64,000 nt of DNA from Burkholderia sp. Bp8992 (GTDB lineage: Bacteria > Pseudomonadota > Gammaproteobacteria > Burkholderiales > Burkholderiaceae), in contig NZ_QTQI01000001.1 in assembly GCF_003853705.1 (NCBI RefSeq), positions 558,001 through 622,000 on the forward strand, in the 5' to 3' direction. Position 1 is the stretch's first letter. Each line of letters begins with the position of its first letter. Positions 41,550 through 50,107 of the stretch are shown here, piece by piece. Below the pieces are notes generated by a model, which was not told where the DNA came from, searched no databases, and was given only the letters and a program-made list of their open reading frames with translations. Both the position numbers and the translations under genes were made by a program.

Positions 41550-42599
41550 ATGAGCGATCCACGCTTCCACCGGCTGACCGTGGCCGACGTGATTGCCGAA
41601 AGCGACGACGCGTGCTCGTTCGTATTCGACGTCCCGGCCGCGCTGCGTGACGCATTCACGTACCGGCCCGGGCAGTTCCTGACGCTGAACGTGCCGTGCG
41701 CGGACGCGACCGTCGCGCGCTGCTATTCGCTGTCGAGCGCACCGGGTATCGACGCGGCGCCGAAGATCACCGTCAAGCGCGTGCGTGACGGCCGCGCGTC
41801 GAACTGGCTGTGCGACCGCGTGAAGGCCGGCGACACGCTCGACGTGTTGCCGCCGGCCGGCATGTTCACGCCGCGCACGCTCGACGGCGACCTGCTGCTG
41901 TTCGCGGGCGGCAGCGGCATCACGCCCGTGCTGTCGATCCTGAAATCGGCGCTCGTGCACGGCCGCGGGATGCTGACGCTGATCTATGCGAACCGCGACG
42001 AACGCTCGGTGATCTTCCGCGCCGAGTTGCAGCAGCTTGCGCAGCGCCATCCGGGCCGCGTGCGCGCGATCCACTGGCTCGACAGCGTGCAGGGCATCCC
42101 GCAGCAGCGCCATCTCGAGGAACTCGCGCGGCCGTTCAGCCGGCAGGAGACGTTCATCTGCGGGCCCGCGCTGTTCATGGAGAACGCGCTGGCCGCGATG
42201 CTCGGCCTCGGGTTGCCGCGGGCCCGCGTGCATGTCGAGCGGTTCGCGTCGCTGCCCGATGCACCGGCGCAGGCTGCCGATACGGCGCCGTCGAGCGCAG
42301 CGGTGGCGGTTGTGTCCGGCGACGGCGCGGCGATCGAGACGGTGCTCGACGGCGACGCGTTCGCATTCGACAGCGCGCCCGGCGAAACGCTGCTCGATGC
42401 GATGCTGCGTGCGGGCGTGCCGGCGCCGAATTCCTGCCGGATGGGGCAGTGCGGCGCGTGCATGTGCCGGATCGAGCGCGGCGAGGTCGCGCTCGACAGC
42501 AACCACGTGCTCGACGACGACGAGATCGCGGCCGGCTGGACGCTCGCCTGCTGCGCGCGGCCCGCGAGCGGCGCGCTGCGCGTGGTGTTTCCCGACTGA
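41550..42599 (+). CDS. kshB: Ferredoxin-type oxidoreductase, 3-ketosteroid 9-alpha-hydroxylase reductase-like (KshB)
   Basis: A 349-residue electron-transfer protein. The N-terminal two-thirds are a ferredoxin-NADP reductase module: Tyr-Arg-Pro-Gly-Gln-Phe-Leu-Thr, Arg-Cys-Tyr-Ser-Leu-Ser-Ser (FAD), and Gly-Gly-Ser-Gly-Ile-Thr-Pro-Val (NADH). The C terminus is a plant-type [2Fe-2S] domain with Cys296, Cys301, Cys304 and Cys334 at the standard spacing. This is the KshB arrangement, which feeds the Rieske oxygenase KshA for 9-alpha hydroxylation and ring B opening. No KshA is in the window, so it must be elsewhere or the reductase serves another oxygenase. AAGGA precedes the ATG. Confidence 0.78.
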   Translation: MSDPRFHRLTVADVIAESDDACSFVFDVPAALRDAFTYRPGQFLTLNVPCADATVARCYSLSSAPGIDAAPKITVKRVRDGRASNWLCDRVKAGDTLDVLPPAGMFTPRTLDGDLLLFAGGSGITPVLSILKSALVHGRGMLTLIYANRDERSVIFRAELQQLAQRHPGRVRAIHWLDSVQGIPQQRHLEELARPFSRQETFICGPALFMENALAAMLGLGLPRARVHVERFASLPDAPAQAADTAPSSAAVAVVSGDGAAIETVLDGDAFAFDSAPGETLLDAMLRAGVPAPNSCRMGQCGACMCRIERGEVALDSNHVLDDDEIAAGWTLACCARPASGALRVVFPD

Positions 42600-42638
42600 G
42601 CCGCGACGCGCCGGCGGCGCGCACGGCCATCCTGATCT

Positions 42639-44225
42639 ATGACGATGGACAATGAAATCCTGACCACGCCCGCGCTGATCGCACGGGCTGCCGCGCGCCA
42701 CGGCGCGCATCCGGCGATCGAGTCGGAGCACGGCCGGCTGACTTACGCGGAACTCGACGCCGCGCGACTCGACGCGGCCCGTGCGCTGCTGGCGAGCGGC
42801 ATCGACGCCGGCGACCGCATCGCGGTCTGGGCGCCGAACCTGCCGCAATGGATCGTCGCGGCGCTGGCGATCCACACCGTCGGCGCGATCCTCGTGCCGG
42901 TCAATACGCGGATGAAGGGAATGGAGGTCGGCGGCATCCTGCATGACAGCGGTGCGCGGCTGCTGTTCTGCTGCGGCGCCTTCCTCGGCGAATCGTATCC
43001 GGCGATGCTCGCGCCGCACCGGCCCGCGACGCTCGAGCGGGTCGTCGTGTTCGACGGAGAGCCGCCGTCCGGTGCGCGCGACGAGACGTGGAACGCGTTC
43101 CTCGCGCACGGTGCGGCGGTATCGCTGGCCGCGGTGCGCGAACGCGAGGCGCAGGTCACACCCGACACCGTGATGGACCTGATGTTCACGTCCGGCACGA
43201 CGGGCCGTCCGAAGGGCGTGATGACCGCGCACGGCCAGAACCTGCGCGCCGCGCAGGCGTGGGCCGCGATCGCGGGCGTGCGCCAGGACGACCGCTACCT
43301 GATCGTCAATCCGTTCTTCCATACGTTCGGCTACAAGGCCGGCTGGCTCGCCGCGCTGTCGAGCGGCGCGACCGTGCTGCCGCATCTCGTGTTCCAGCCG
43401 GCCGACGTGCTGCGACGCGTCGCCGATGATCGCGTGTCGGTGCTGCCCGGGCCGCCGACGCTGTACTACGCGCTGCTCGACGCGCCCGATCGTGCGACGC
43501 GCGACCTGTCGTCGCTGCGGATCGCGGTGACGGGCGCGGCGGCGATCGCACCGAGCCTGATCGAACGGATGCGCGCGGAGCTCGGCTTCGAGACGGTACT
43601 GACCGGCTACGGGCTGACCGAATCGTGCGGCTTCGCGACGCTGTGCCGTCACGGCGACGATGCGGAGACGGTCGCCTACACGTCGGGCCGGCCGATGCCG
43701 GACGTCGAGCTGCGCATCGCCGGGCCGGGCGGCGTGCCGCTCGGCCCGGACGAGACCGGCGAGATCTGGGTGCGCGGCTACAACGTGATGCGCGGCTACT
43801 TCAACCAGCCGGACGCGACGCGCGAGACGGTCGATACCGATGGCTGGCTGCATACCGGCGATCTCGGCTGCGTCGATGCGAACGGCAACCTGAAGATCAC
43901 CGACCGCATCAAGGACATGTTCATCGTCGGCGGCTTCAACTGCTATCCGGCGGAGATCGAACGGCTGCTCGCCGCGCATCCGGCGATCGCGCAGGTCGCG
44001 CTGGTCGGTGTGCCCGATACGCGGCTCGGCGAGGTCGGTCATGCGTATGTCGTGCTGCGTCCGGGCGCGCATGTCGATGCCGGCGAATTGAACGACTGGG
44101 CGCGCAGCAACATGGCGAACTACAAGGTGCCGCGATTTTTCACGTTCGTCGAGCAGCTGCCGACGAGCGCCGCGGGGAAGGTGCTGAAGTACCGGTTGCG
44201 CGCGGCGGCCGACGCGGCTGCCTGA
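42639..44225 (+). CDS. fadD3: HIP-CoA ligase (FadD3-like acyl-CoA synthetase)
   Basis: A 528-residue ANL-family ligase. The AMP-binding P-loop reads Phe-Thr-Ser-Gly-Thr-Thr-Gly-Arg-Pro-Lys-Gly (about 183-193), and a C-terminal catalytic lysine lies in Ala-Gly-Lys-Val-Leu-Lys. It matches mycobacterial FadD3 at diagnostic stretches: Asn-Pro-Phe-Phe-His-x-Phe-Gly-Tyr-Lys-Ala-Gly, Val-Leu-Pro-Gly-Pro-Pro-Thr, Ala-Val-Thr-Gly-Ala-Ala and Ile-x-Gly-Gly-Phe-Asn-x-Tyr-Pro-Ala-Glu. FadD3 adds CoA to HIP, the C/D-ring propionate left after rings A and B are degraded. It is the last gene of block A; block B carries the following CoA-dependent steps. Confidence 0.85.
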   Translation: MTMDNEILTTPALIARAAARHGAHPAIESEHGRLTYAELDAARLDAARALLASGIDAGDRIAVWAPNLPQWIVAALAIHTVGAILVPVNTRMKGMEVGGILHDSGARLLFCCGAFLGESYPAMLAPHRPATLERVVVFDGEPPSGARDETWNAFLAHGAAVSLAAVREREAQVTPDTVMDLMFTSGTTGRPKGVMTAHGQNLRAAQAWAAIAGVRQDDRYLIVNPFFHTFGYKAGWLAALSSGATVLPHLVFQPADVLRRVADDRVSVLPGPPTLYYALLDAPDRATRDLSSLRIAVTGAAAIAPSLIERMRAELGFETVLTGYGLTESCGFATLCRHGDDAETVAYTSGRPMPDVELRIAGPGGVPLGPDETGEIWVRGYNVMRGYFNQPDATRETVDTDGWLHTGDLGCVDANGNLKITDRIKDMFIVGGFNCYPAEIERLLAAHPAIAQVALVGVPDTRLGEVGHAYVVLRPGAHVDAGELNDWARSNMANYKVPRFFTFVEQLPTSAAGKVLKYRLRAAADAAA

Positions 44226-44989
44226 GCGACGACGGATTTCCGCAGGGCGCGGTGCTCGTGTTCGCGCGCGGCGGCGTCCCTTCTTGAAGTCATCGATGAC
44301 GCGAGCCGAGACGCCGATCGGCTCGCTTGTCGCATCCGTACCCGGTGCGGGCAAGATGCATGCGCACGCATCGGTATTCACCCTGCCTCGTCACGCACGA
44401 GGGTGCATCGGCACCGCTTGCGCACGCCACGAGGTCACACTTTTGCAACGCTTTTCCAACGTATTCCTCTGCACACGATCGATCGCGATGGCGACGCGCG
44501 TGCGCTGACGCGCCGTCCGGCCTCGTTCTGCTGACGTTGTGCGACCGATGCGCGATTCCGCCGATCGCGTATTTCGGCCTGGCGTGCCGAATACGGATAC
44601 GTTCCTGAAACATTTCCCCACCATTGCGACCCGCAGTGTCGCGCGTGCGCGGCCGTCACGCTTTTCCCGCTTCGATTTGCGCCGCATGGCACGTGCCTTG
44701 CGGTTGACCCGGTGCCGCCGGCGCAGACGGATTCGCCAGAACGATCAGCACATCGGCGGCGTGTAACGACATCGAAACAAACCGGGGATCGGATCGGGTC
44801 GCGGGCGCCGCGTGTCGTGGCGCAAGCGCCGCGCATGTCGTATCGGTCATGCGCACGGTGCAACGCGTTCCCGATCCGTCGAACAGCAAGCTTGCTTGCA
44901 AGGTGTCGTGCCGGGGTTCGCACCGCGCATCGCGACGAAGGCCGCGTGCGGCGGGACGCTGCGCCCGGCACGTGTCGGGGGAGGCGCCC
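44226..44989. other. Long intergenic gap with no supported gene
   Basis: No coding frame in these 764 bases has protein-like composition. The middle (44400-44650) is AT-richer than the cluster and may hold promoters. A perfect 12-bp palindrome AGCAAGCTTGCT lies at 44885-44896, overlapping CTTGCAAG, about 95 bases before the outer-membrane protein gene; it could be an operator. I see no terminator with a T-tract after fadD3. Confidence 0.5.
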
Positions 44990-45649
44990 GTGAAAACGAC
45001 GGTGAATCAATGGGCATTCGTCGCGGTGGCGTTTGCCGCGAGTGCGCACGCGCAGGAAATCTATCTGCAGGGCGGTACGCAGGGCGTCGGCATCGGCGCG
45101 GCCGTGAGCTTCAATTCGATGCTGGGTGCGCATGCGGATTTCAACGCGATCGATCTTTCGCATGACTTCACGGTGGCCGGCAATCGCTATCAGGACGACC
45201 TGAAGCTGCGCCAGGGCGGCTTGTACGCCGACATCTTTCCGTGGCGGGGCAGCGGCTTCCGCGCGACGCTCGGGCTGCGCTTCAACGACGACGAGCTTCG
45301 CGGCGTGTCGGTACCGACCAACGGCACGTACGTGTTCGGCGGCAAGCGCTATCCGGCGCTGCCGGGGATGTATGCGGTCGCGGAAGCGCGCTATCCGACC
45401 GTGATGCCGTATGCGGGAATCGGCTACGGGCACCGGCCGGCGTCGAAAGGGCTCGGATTCGTCGCCGATATCGGCGTCGCGTACGGGATCCCGAAATGTT
45501 CGTACTCGCTGTCGCCGGAACTGGCGGCCGCGGCCGGACCGGTGAAGAGCCAGATCCTGGTCGCGAGCGGGCTCGACCAGCTGCGGCGGGTGATGTCGCG
45601 ATACCGGTGGTATCCGGTCTTGCAGATCGGGATTTCGTACCGGTTCTGA
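44990..45649 (+). CDS. Outer-membrane beta-barrel protein
   Basis: A 219-residue protein with a signal peptide (Val-Lys-Thr-Thr-Val-Asn-Gln-Trp, cleaved after Ala-His-Ala). The rest has alternating hydrophobic strands, Gly and aromatic residues, and ends in Ile-Ser-Tyr-Arg-Phe, the C-terminal Phe being the usual barrel assembly signal. Size suggests an 8-strand barrel. GGGGGAGG five bases before the GTG at 44990 is a strong ribosome site. It sits between the two steroid blocks and might help hydrophobic substrate uptake, but no known steroid porin is recognised. It ends 12 bases before the converging acyltransferase. Confidence 0.75.
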   Translation: MKTTVNQWAFVAVAFAASAHAQEIYLQGGTQGVGIGAAVSFNSMLGAHADFNAIDLSHDFTVAGNRYQDDLKLRQGGLYADIFPWRGSGFRATLGLRFNDDELRGVSVPTNGTYVFGGKRYPALPGMYAVAEARYPTVMPYAGIGYGHRPASKGLGFVADIGVAYGIPKCSYSLSPELAAAAGPVKSQILVASGLDQLRRVMSRYRWYPVLQIGISYRF

Positions 45650-45661
45650 ACTGCGCATCCG

Positions 45662-46888
45662 TCACGACGTGACCGTGTGATGCTCGCGAACGGGGTCGGC
45701 CGCGCGGCGCGCGGGGCGCGCATCGTCGCGCTTCGCGATGAACGGGTGCTCGATGTAGCGGTAGGTCAGCAGCGCGCAGAAGACGGCGATCAGCGCGCAT
45801 GCAAGCGCGAGCGCCCAGATGCCGGAGACGCCGGCCGAATCGATCGGGAACGCGAACTTGTTGGCCGCATGCGTGATCGCGTACACGATCACCATGTGGA
45901 TCATGTAGATGCTGAAACTGGCGGTGCCGAGCAGCGCGAGCGGCCGCGTGCCGAGCACACCGTAGAACGTGTTCCCGCATGCGACGCAGAGGAATACCGG
46001 TAGCAGCGGCAGCGCGCCCTCGATCGAATAGCGTTCGGTCGGGGACGGGGACACGGCGAGGATCAGCAGCGCGACGGTAGCCGCCGATTTCGTGCCGAGC
46101 CGTGCACGGATCACGGGGTGCCGCGATACCTCGTATGCCGCGGCGCCGAACGCGAACAGCAGCGCCATGCCGGCTGGCGGTCCGAACAGCGCGGCGCAGG
46201 CCATGACGATCGCGAGCGCGAGCAGCTTGCGCCACGCGTGCGTGGCGACGAACCATGCGAGCAGCGGAACGGCGACGTAGAAGCGCCATTCGTATGCGAG
46301 GGTCCACCACACGCCACTCAGATAACTGGTTCGCGCCGCACCGTTGATCGGGAACGCTCCGAACCAGCCGAGCGACACCGCTTTGAGCAGGTCGCCCAGC
46401 AATTGCGCCGGAGCGCCGACGGCGTTGCGGGGAAACCAGTACAGCGTGCACGCGACGATGACGACCGCGTAAGACAGGTAGAGCGGCGCGAGGCGTCGCA
46501 CGCGTCCGACGAAGAAGGTCCGCACGTCGAACGAGCGTCGGCATGCGCGTTCCCAGAACAGGAAACCGGTGACCATGAAGAACATCGCGACGGGAATCGT
46601 CCCGAGATTGCGCAGGAAATCGGAGTCGGCTCCCCAGATGCCGGTCGACAGCAACGCCTGGTTGCACGCGAAGTGATGGAAGACGACGGAGGTGGCCAGG
46701 ATGCCGCGGAATCCGTCCAGGTTGCGATAGCGCATCGACAACGACCGGTCGACGGCCCACCGGTAGAACGGCACGTGCCTGGCGACGAGCCACGCGATGA
46801 TCGCGACGGCCGCGAGGCATGCCGGGAAGTAGAGTTTGTCGGGGGTTGGGGAGAACAGGGTGGCCGGAGAGAGCGTAACGAAGTCCAC
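45662..46888 (-). CDS. Membrane acyltransferase-3 family protein (OafA/YrhL-like)
   Basis: About 408 residues with ten or more transmembrane helices. The catalytic His-type motif of acyltransferase-3 is seen near Tyr-Arg-Asn-Leu-Asp-Gly-Phe-Arg-Gly-Ile-Leu-Ala-Thr-Ser-Val-Val-Phe-His-His. Met-Phe-Phe-Met-Val-Thr-Gly-Phe-Leu-Phe-Trp follows, with Ser-Ile-Tyr-Met-Ile-His and Tyr-Ile-Glu-His-Pro-Phe at the end. Such proteins acetylate or succinylate polysaccharides, lipids or glycopeptides. The start is uncertain: GTG at 46888 puts a hydrophobic helix near the N terminus, while the frame stays open to 47182 without a ribosome site. Codon use is slightly AT-richer than the flanking catabolic genes. 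Confidence 0.75.
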   Translation of the reverse strand: MDFVTLSPATLFSPTPDKLYFPACLAAVAIIAWLVARHVPFYRWAVDRSLSMRYRNLDGFRGILATSVVFHHFACNQALLSTGIWGADSDFLRNLGTIPVAMFFMVTGFLFWERACRRSFDVRTFFVGRVRRLAPLYLSYAVVIVACTLYWFPRNAVGAPAQLLGDLLKAVSLGWFGAFPINGAARTSYLSGVWWTLAYEWRFYVAVPLLAWFVATHAWRKLLALAIVMACAALFGPPAGMALLFAFGAAAYEVSRHPVIRARLGTKSAATVALLILAVSPSPTERYSIEGALPLLPVFLCVACGNTFYGVLGTRPLALLGTASFSIYMIHMVIVYAITHAANKFAFPIDSAGVSGIWALALACALIAVFCALLTYRYIEHPFIAKRDDARPARRAADPVREHHTVTS

Positions 46889-47009
46889 TGAAGAGCGTCT
46901 CGTGTCTTGGATCGGGGTTTCAGGCACGGAGGGTCCGCGTCGATGCAAGGTCTTCTGCGCGCTTCGTGCGGCGTTCGATCGCCGACTTATGGGCTGATGG
47001 TAGCAAACG

Positions 47010-47038
47010 GTTGCAACGGCCGCAGCCCGTTGTGCAAC
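47010..47038. repeat. Imperfect inverted repeat upstream of the acyltransferase
   Basis: GTTGCAACGG (47010-47019) pairs with CCGTTGTGCAAC (47027-47038) apart from a two-base bulge. It lies in the 491-base gap between the acyltransferase and the toxin-antitoxin pair. The gap has no other supported gene, and its left part is probably the acyltransferase promoter. Confidence 0.4.
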
Positions 47039-47313
47039 ACGATGTTTCAGCGTGAATCGAGATGGCGCCCGTATTCCATCGCGCATGTCGCCAACGATGC
47101 TCGTGTCGCAAATCCCGTTCCCCGCCGGCCGGACATTCGTCGGTGTCGACGGCACTTGACTGGCCATTCGGCCGGCTTCCACATCGTCCCGCTCCGGCTT
47201 ACCTTGAGCGACAGCAGTTCGACGCGTCGCGCCCGCGGCGGAAGGTGGACGAATTCATGCCGTCCGCTGCCGCGGGTCTGCGCCGACCCCGTTGTCCGTC
47301 CGGTCATGAAGGT

Positions 47314-47359
47314 GATAGCAATGCTTGCAATTCATCCTCATGGCGCTATCATTGATAGC
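47314..47359 (+). promoter_or_regulatory. Probable autoregulatory operator of the toxin-antitoxin pair
   Basis: The inverted repeat GCTATC-ATT-GATAGC (47345-47359) lies 20 bases before the antitoxin ATG, and another GATAGC half-site is at 47314-47319. FitA/VapB ribbon-helix-helix antitoxins bind such repeats in their own promoters. Confidence 0.6.
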
Positions 47360-47379
47360 AAATCCGGATGGAGGAACTC

Positions 47380-47616
47380 ATGGCAAATTTATTGGTGCGT
47401 AACGTGGATGACACTATCGTTCAGAGCCTGCGCGAGCAGGCTGCGGCAAACGGCAGGAGCGCCGAGGCCGAACATCGGGCCATTCTGGCCGAAGCGCTCG
47501 GCCGCCCGAAGCGGCGGACATTCGCGCAAGTGCTGATGAGCATGCCGGAGGTCGGCGAGGACGCGGATTTCCAACGGGTTCAGGATTCCGGCGAGGTCAG
47601 GCGTGTTTTTGATTGA
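47380..47616 (+). CDS. fitA: FitA/VapB-type antitoxin
   Basis: A 78-residue protein. The N terminus is a ribbon-helix-helix DNA-binding domain: Ala-Asn-Leu-Leu-Val-Arg-Asn-Val-Asp-Asp and Ser-Ala-Glu-Ala-Glu-His-Arg-Ala-Ile-Leu, as in FitA. The C terminus is a toxin-binding tail ending Val-Arg-Arg-Val-Phe-Asp. GGAGG six bases before the ATG at 47380 rules out the ATG at 47368. It overlaps the toxin gene by 14 bases and is preceded by a palindromic operator, so it should repress its own operon together with the toxin. Confidence 0.83.
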   Translation: MANLLVRNVDDTIVQSLREQAAANGRSAEAEHRAILAEALGRPKRRTFAQVLMSMPEVGEDADFQRVQDSGEVRRVFD

Positions 47617-48019
47617 TACGAACGTCATCAGCGAAATCAGGAAGGGCAAGCGAACCAACCGCGGCGTGCGGGCGTTCTTCAGGCAGGCCGAGGCCGACGC
47701 GAGCCCGCTCTACTTGTCCGTCGTGACGGTGGCCGAGCTGCGGCGCGGCGTCGACCTGATCCGTCATCGCGGCGATCACGTCCAGGCGTCGGCGCTCGAT
47801 GCGTGGATGGCGATGATCCTGTCCGGCTATGCGCCGAACATCCTGCCGGTCGATATCGAGATCAGCCAGATGTGGGGGCATTTGCGCGCGCCCGATCCGG
47901 CGCACGAACTCGACAAGCTGATCGCGGCCACCGCGCTGATCAACGATCTCACGGTCGTCACGCGCAACGTCGGCGATTTCGCGCGTACCGGCGTGCGCCT
48001 GCTGAATCCGTTCGACTAG
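47603..48019 (+). CDS. fitB: FitB/VapC-type PIN-domain toxin
   Basis: A 138-residue PIN-domain ribonuclease. Acidic residues of the active site are visible: Asp5 in Leu-Ile-Asp-Thr-Asn-Val-Ile-Ser-Glu, Glu in Val-Ala-Glu-Leu-Arg-Arg-Gly-Val, and Asp in Glu-Leu-Asp-Lys-Leu-Ile-Ala-Ala-Thr-Ala plus a final Thr-Arg-Asn-Val-x-Asp-Phe. It probably cleaves RNA when not bound by the antitoxin. The start is a GTG inside the antitoxin gene (14-base overlap), with a GAGG upstream. The pair lies between the two steroid-degradation blocks. Confidence 0.83.
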   Translation: MFLIDTNVISEIRKGKRTNRGVRAFFRQAEADASPLYLSVVTVAELRRGVDLIRHRGDHVQASALDAWMAMILSGYAPNILPVDIEISQMWGHLRAPDPAHELDKLIAATALINDLTVVTRNVGDFARTGVRLLNPFD

Positions 48020-48297
48020 CGGCGGCGTGGCCGCGTCTGGTGGTCTGCCGTCGCGTGAAATCGACGCGGGCGGCGGCCCGCAGGCAGGCCGGCACCCATT
48101 GCCGGCCGCCGTGACCGCGTCCGGCACGGCCACCGCAATCCACGCTCGAGCACCGAATCTCCCTTCGGCGCCCATTCCGCGCCGCAAACCCCGCTGTTTC
48201 CCACCCGTCCTCTCGTCCCAACAGACGATGTAACGCCACCCCCGACCGGCCAGAATCCTTACACGAACAACGGATTCTGAACCAGGAGGAGGCCGAC

Positions 48298-49194
48298 ATG
48301 ATCGATGTCCGTGCGCTTGGCTATGTCGTCGTCGAGGCGACGCGCGTCGATGCGTGGCGCCGCTACGCGGAAGACGTGCTGGGCATGCAGGCGCTCGATG
48401 CGCCCGGCGGCGCGTTGTACCTGAAGATGGACGAGCGCGATTTCCGCTACGTGATCGTCCCCGGCGCGGCCGACCGCTATTTCGCGTCGGGCTGGGAGCT
48501 GCCCGACGGCGCCGCGTTCGACGCCGCGCTGGCGGCACTGCAGCGCTCGGGCGTCGAGCCCGTGCGCGCGACCCGCGACGAAGCCGCGCTGCGCCGCGTA
48601 CAGGCAATGGCGTGGTGCACCGACCCGTCCGGCAACCGCCACGAGTTGTACTGGGGCGCGCGCTGCGACTTCCGCCGCTTCGTGTCGCCGCTGGGCGTCG
48701 CGTGCTTCGTCACCGGCGACATGGGGCTCGGCCACGCGGTGCTGCCCGCGCCGCAGTTCGACGCGACCGACGCGTTCGTACGCGGCGTGCTCGGCTTTGA
48801 ACTGTCCGACATCTACCGCGTGAAGTTCACGGCCGATCCGGCCGAACCGGAAAAGCGCATCCATTTCATGCACTGCCGCAACGCGCGCCATCACAGCCTC
48901 GCGCTGTTCGAGATGGCCGTGCCGTCGGGTTGCGTGCACGTGATGGCCGAAGTCGATTCGATGGACGAAGTGGGCCGCGCGCTCGACCGTGTCGCCGCGC
49001 ACGACGTGAAGATGTCCGCGACGCTCGGCCGCCACTGCAACGACCAGATGATCTCTTTCTACATGAAGACCCCCGGCGGCTTCGATCTCGAATACGGCTT
49101 CGGCGGCCTCACGGTCGACTGGTCGAAGCACGCGGTGTTCGAGGCCACCAAGGTGAGCCAGTGGGGCCACGATTTCAGCATCGGATACCGGTAA
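48298..49194 (+). CDS. hsaC: Extradiol ring-cleavage dioxygenase (HsaC-like)
   Basis: A 298-residue type I extradiol dioxygenase with two VOC-type domains. The iron ligands His146, His199 (Ala-Arg-His-His-Ser-Leu-Ala-Leu) and Glu265 (Gly-Gly-Phe-Asp-Leu-Glu-Tyr-Gly) are in place. HsaC cleaves the catechol 3,4-DHSA (made by HsaA) between C4 and C5 (meta cleavage). AGGAGG eight bases before the ATG is a strong ribosome site, and this is the first gene of block B. A biphenyl-type substrate is possible by family, but the neighbouring ipdAB genes point to steroid. The next pathway enzyme, HsaD hydrolase, is not in the window. Confidence 0.85.
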   Translation: MIDVRALGYVVVEATRVDAWRRYAEDVLGMQALDAPGGALYLKMDERDFRYVIVPGAADRYFASGWELPDGAAFDAALAALQRSGVEPVRATRDEAALRRVQAMAWCTDPSGNRHELYWGARCDFRRFVSPLGVACFVTGDMGLGHAVLPAPQFDATDAFVRGVLGFELSDIYRVKFTADPAEPEKRIHFMHCRNARHHSLALFEMAVPSGCVHVMAEVDSMDEVGRALDRVAAHDVKMSATLGRHCNDQMISFYMKTPGGFDLEYGFGGLTVDWSKHAVFEATKVSQWGHDFSIGYR

Positions 49195-49203
49195 GCCAGC
49201 ACG

Positions 49204-50097
49204 ATGACGATGAAACCTCTCGACAAGACGATGTCCGCGCGCGACGTGGTCGCGCAACTCGCCGACGGCATGACGATCGGCATCGGCGGATGGGGGCCGC
49301 GGCGCAAGCCGATGGCGCTGGTGCGCGAAATCGCGCGCTCGAACCTGCGGGACCTGACGATCGTCGCCTATGGCGGCGCCGATGTCGGCCTGCTGTGCGC
49401 CGCGGCCAAGGTTCGCAAGGTGGTGTTCGGCTTCGTGTCGCTCGACGTGATCCCGCTCGAGCCGCATTTCCGCCGTGCGCGCGAACAGGGCCGCATCGAC
49501 GTGCTCGAACTCGACGAAGGGATGCTGCAGCTCGGCCTGCGCGCCGCCGCCGCGCGCCTGCCGTTCCTGCCGACGCGCGCCGGGCTCGGCACCGCGTTGC
49601 TCGATCACGCGCCGGCACTGCGCACCGTGCAATCGCCGTACGACGGCGGCGAGACGCTGCTCGCGATGCCGGCGATCGAACTCGACGTCGCGCTGCTGCA
49701 CGTGAACGCGGCCGACCGGATGGGCAATACGCGCATCGACGGCCCCGATCCGTTCTTCGATGCGTGGATGGCGCGGGCCGCTCAGCGTTGCTACGTATCG
49801 GCGGAAACGGTCGACGCATCGCTCGCGAGCGAAGACCTCGACGCCGCCAGACGCAACCCGTTCGAGCGCTCGCTCGTCAGCGGCGTCGTGCATGCGCCGG
49901 GCGGCGCGCACCCGACGTCGTGCGGGCCGGCCTACGGCTGGGACCTGCCGCACCTGCGCGCGTACTGCGCGAGTGCGGAAGACGACGCGAAAACGGCGGC
50001 GTACCTGCGCGACGTGGTCGGCCGGGACGAACGCCGGTACCTCGAAGGCGTCGGCGGCCTGTCGCACGTGACGACGCTGCCGTTGCCGATTCTGTAA
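49204..50097 (+). CDS. ipdA: Steroid C-ring-opening CoA transferase-like hydrolase, alpha subunit (IpdA)
   Basis: A 297-residue type I CoA-transferase-fold protein. It matches M. tuberculosis IpdA at Gly-Met-Thr-Ile-Gly-Ile-x-Gly-Trp-Gly-x-Arg-Arg-Lys-Pro-Met-Ala, Gly-Phe-Val-Ser-Leu-Asp, Asp-Glu-Gly-Met-Leu, Arg-Leu-Pro-Phe-Leu-Pro and Ala-Pro-Gly-Gly-Ala-His. With IpdB it hydrolytically opens ring C of COCHEA-CoA after HIP-CoA oxidation. The Glu in the Leu-Asp-Glu-Gly-Met stretch lies where the known catalytic Glu of IpdA is expected, but I cannot align it exactly. It follows hsaC by nine bases, and a second ATG two codons in is equally possible. Confidence 0.86.
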   Translation: MTMKPLDKTMSARDVVAQLADGMTIGIGGWGPRRKPMALVREIARSNLRDLTIVAYGGADVGLLCAAAKVRKVVFGFVSLDVIPLEPHFRRAREQGRIDVLELDEGMLQLGLRAAAARLPFLPTRAGLGTALLDHAPALRTVQSPYDGGETLLAMPAIELDVALLHVNAADRMGNTRIDGPDPFFDAWMARAAQRCYVSAETVDASLASEDLDAARRNPFERSLVSGVVHAPGGAHPTSCGPAYGWDLPHLRAYCASAEDDAKTAAYLRDVVGRDERRYLEGVGGLSHVTTLPLPIL

Positions 50098-50107
50098 AGG
50101 AGCGCCT

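Noticed and set aside
44391-44687. Leftward 98-codon frame in the gap after fadD3
   Set aside because: Arg-rich, no ribosome site and no domain; treated as non-coding.
47368-47379. Upstream ATG for the antitoxin
   Set aside because: The GGAGG ribosome site lies between this ATG and the next, so the start at 47380 is used.
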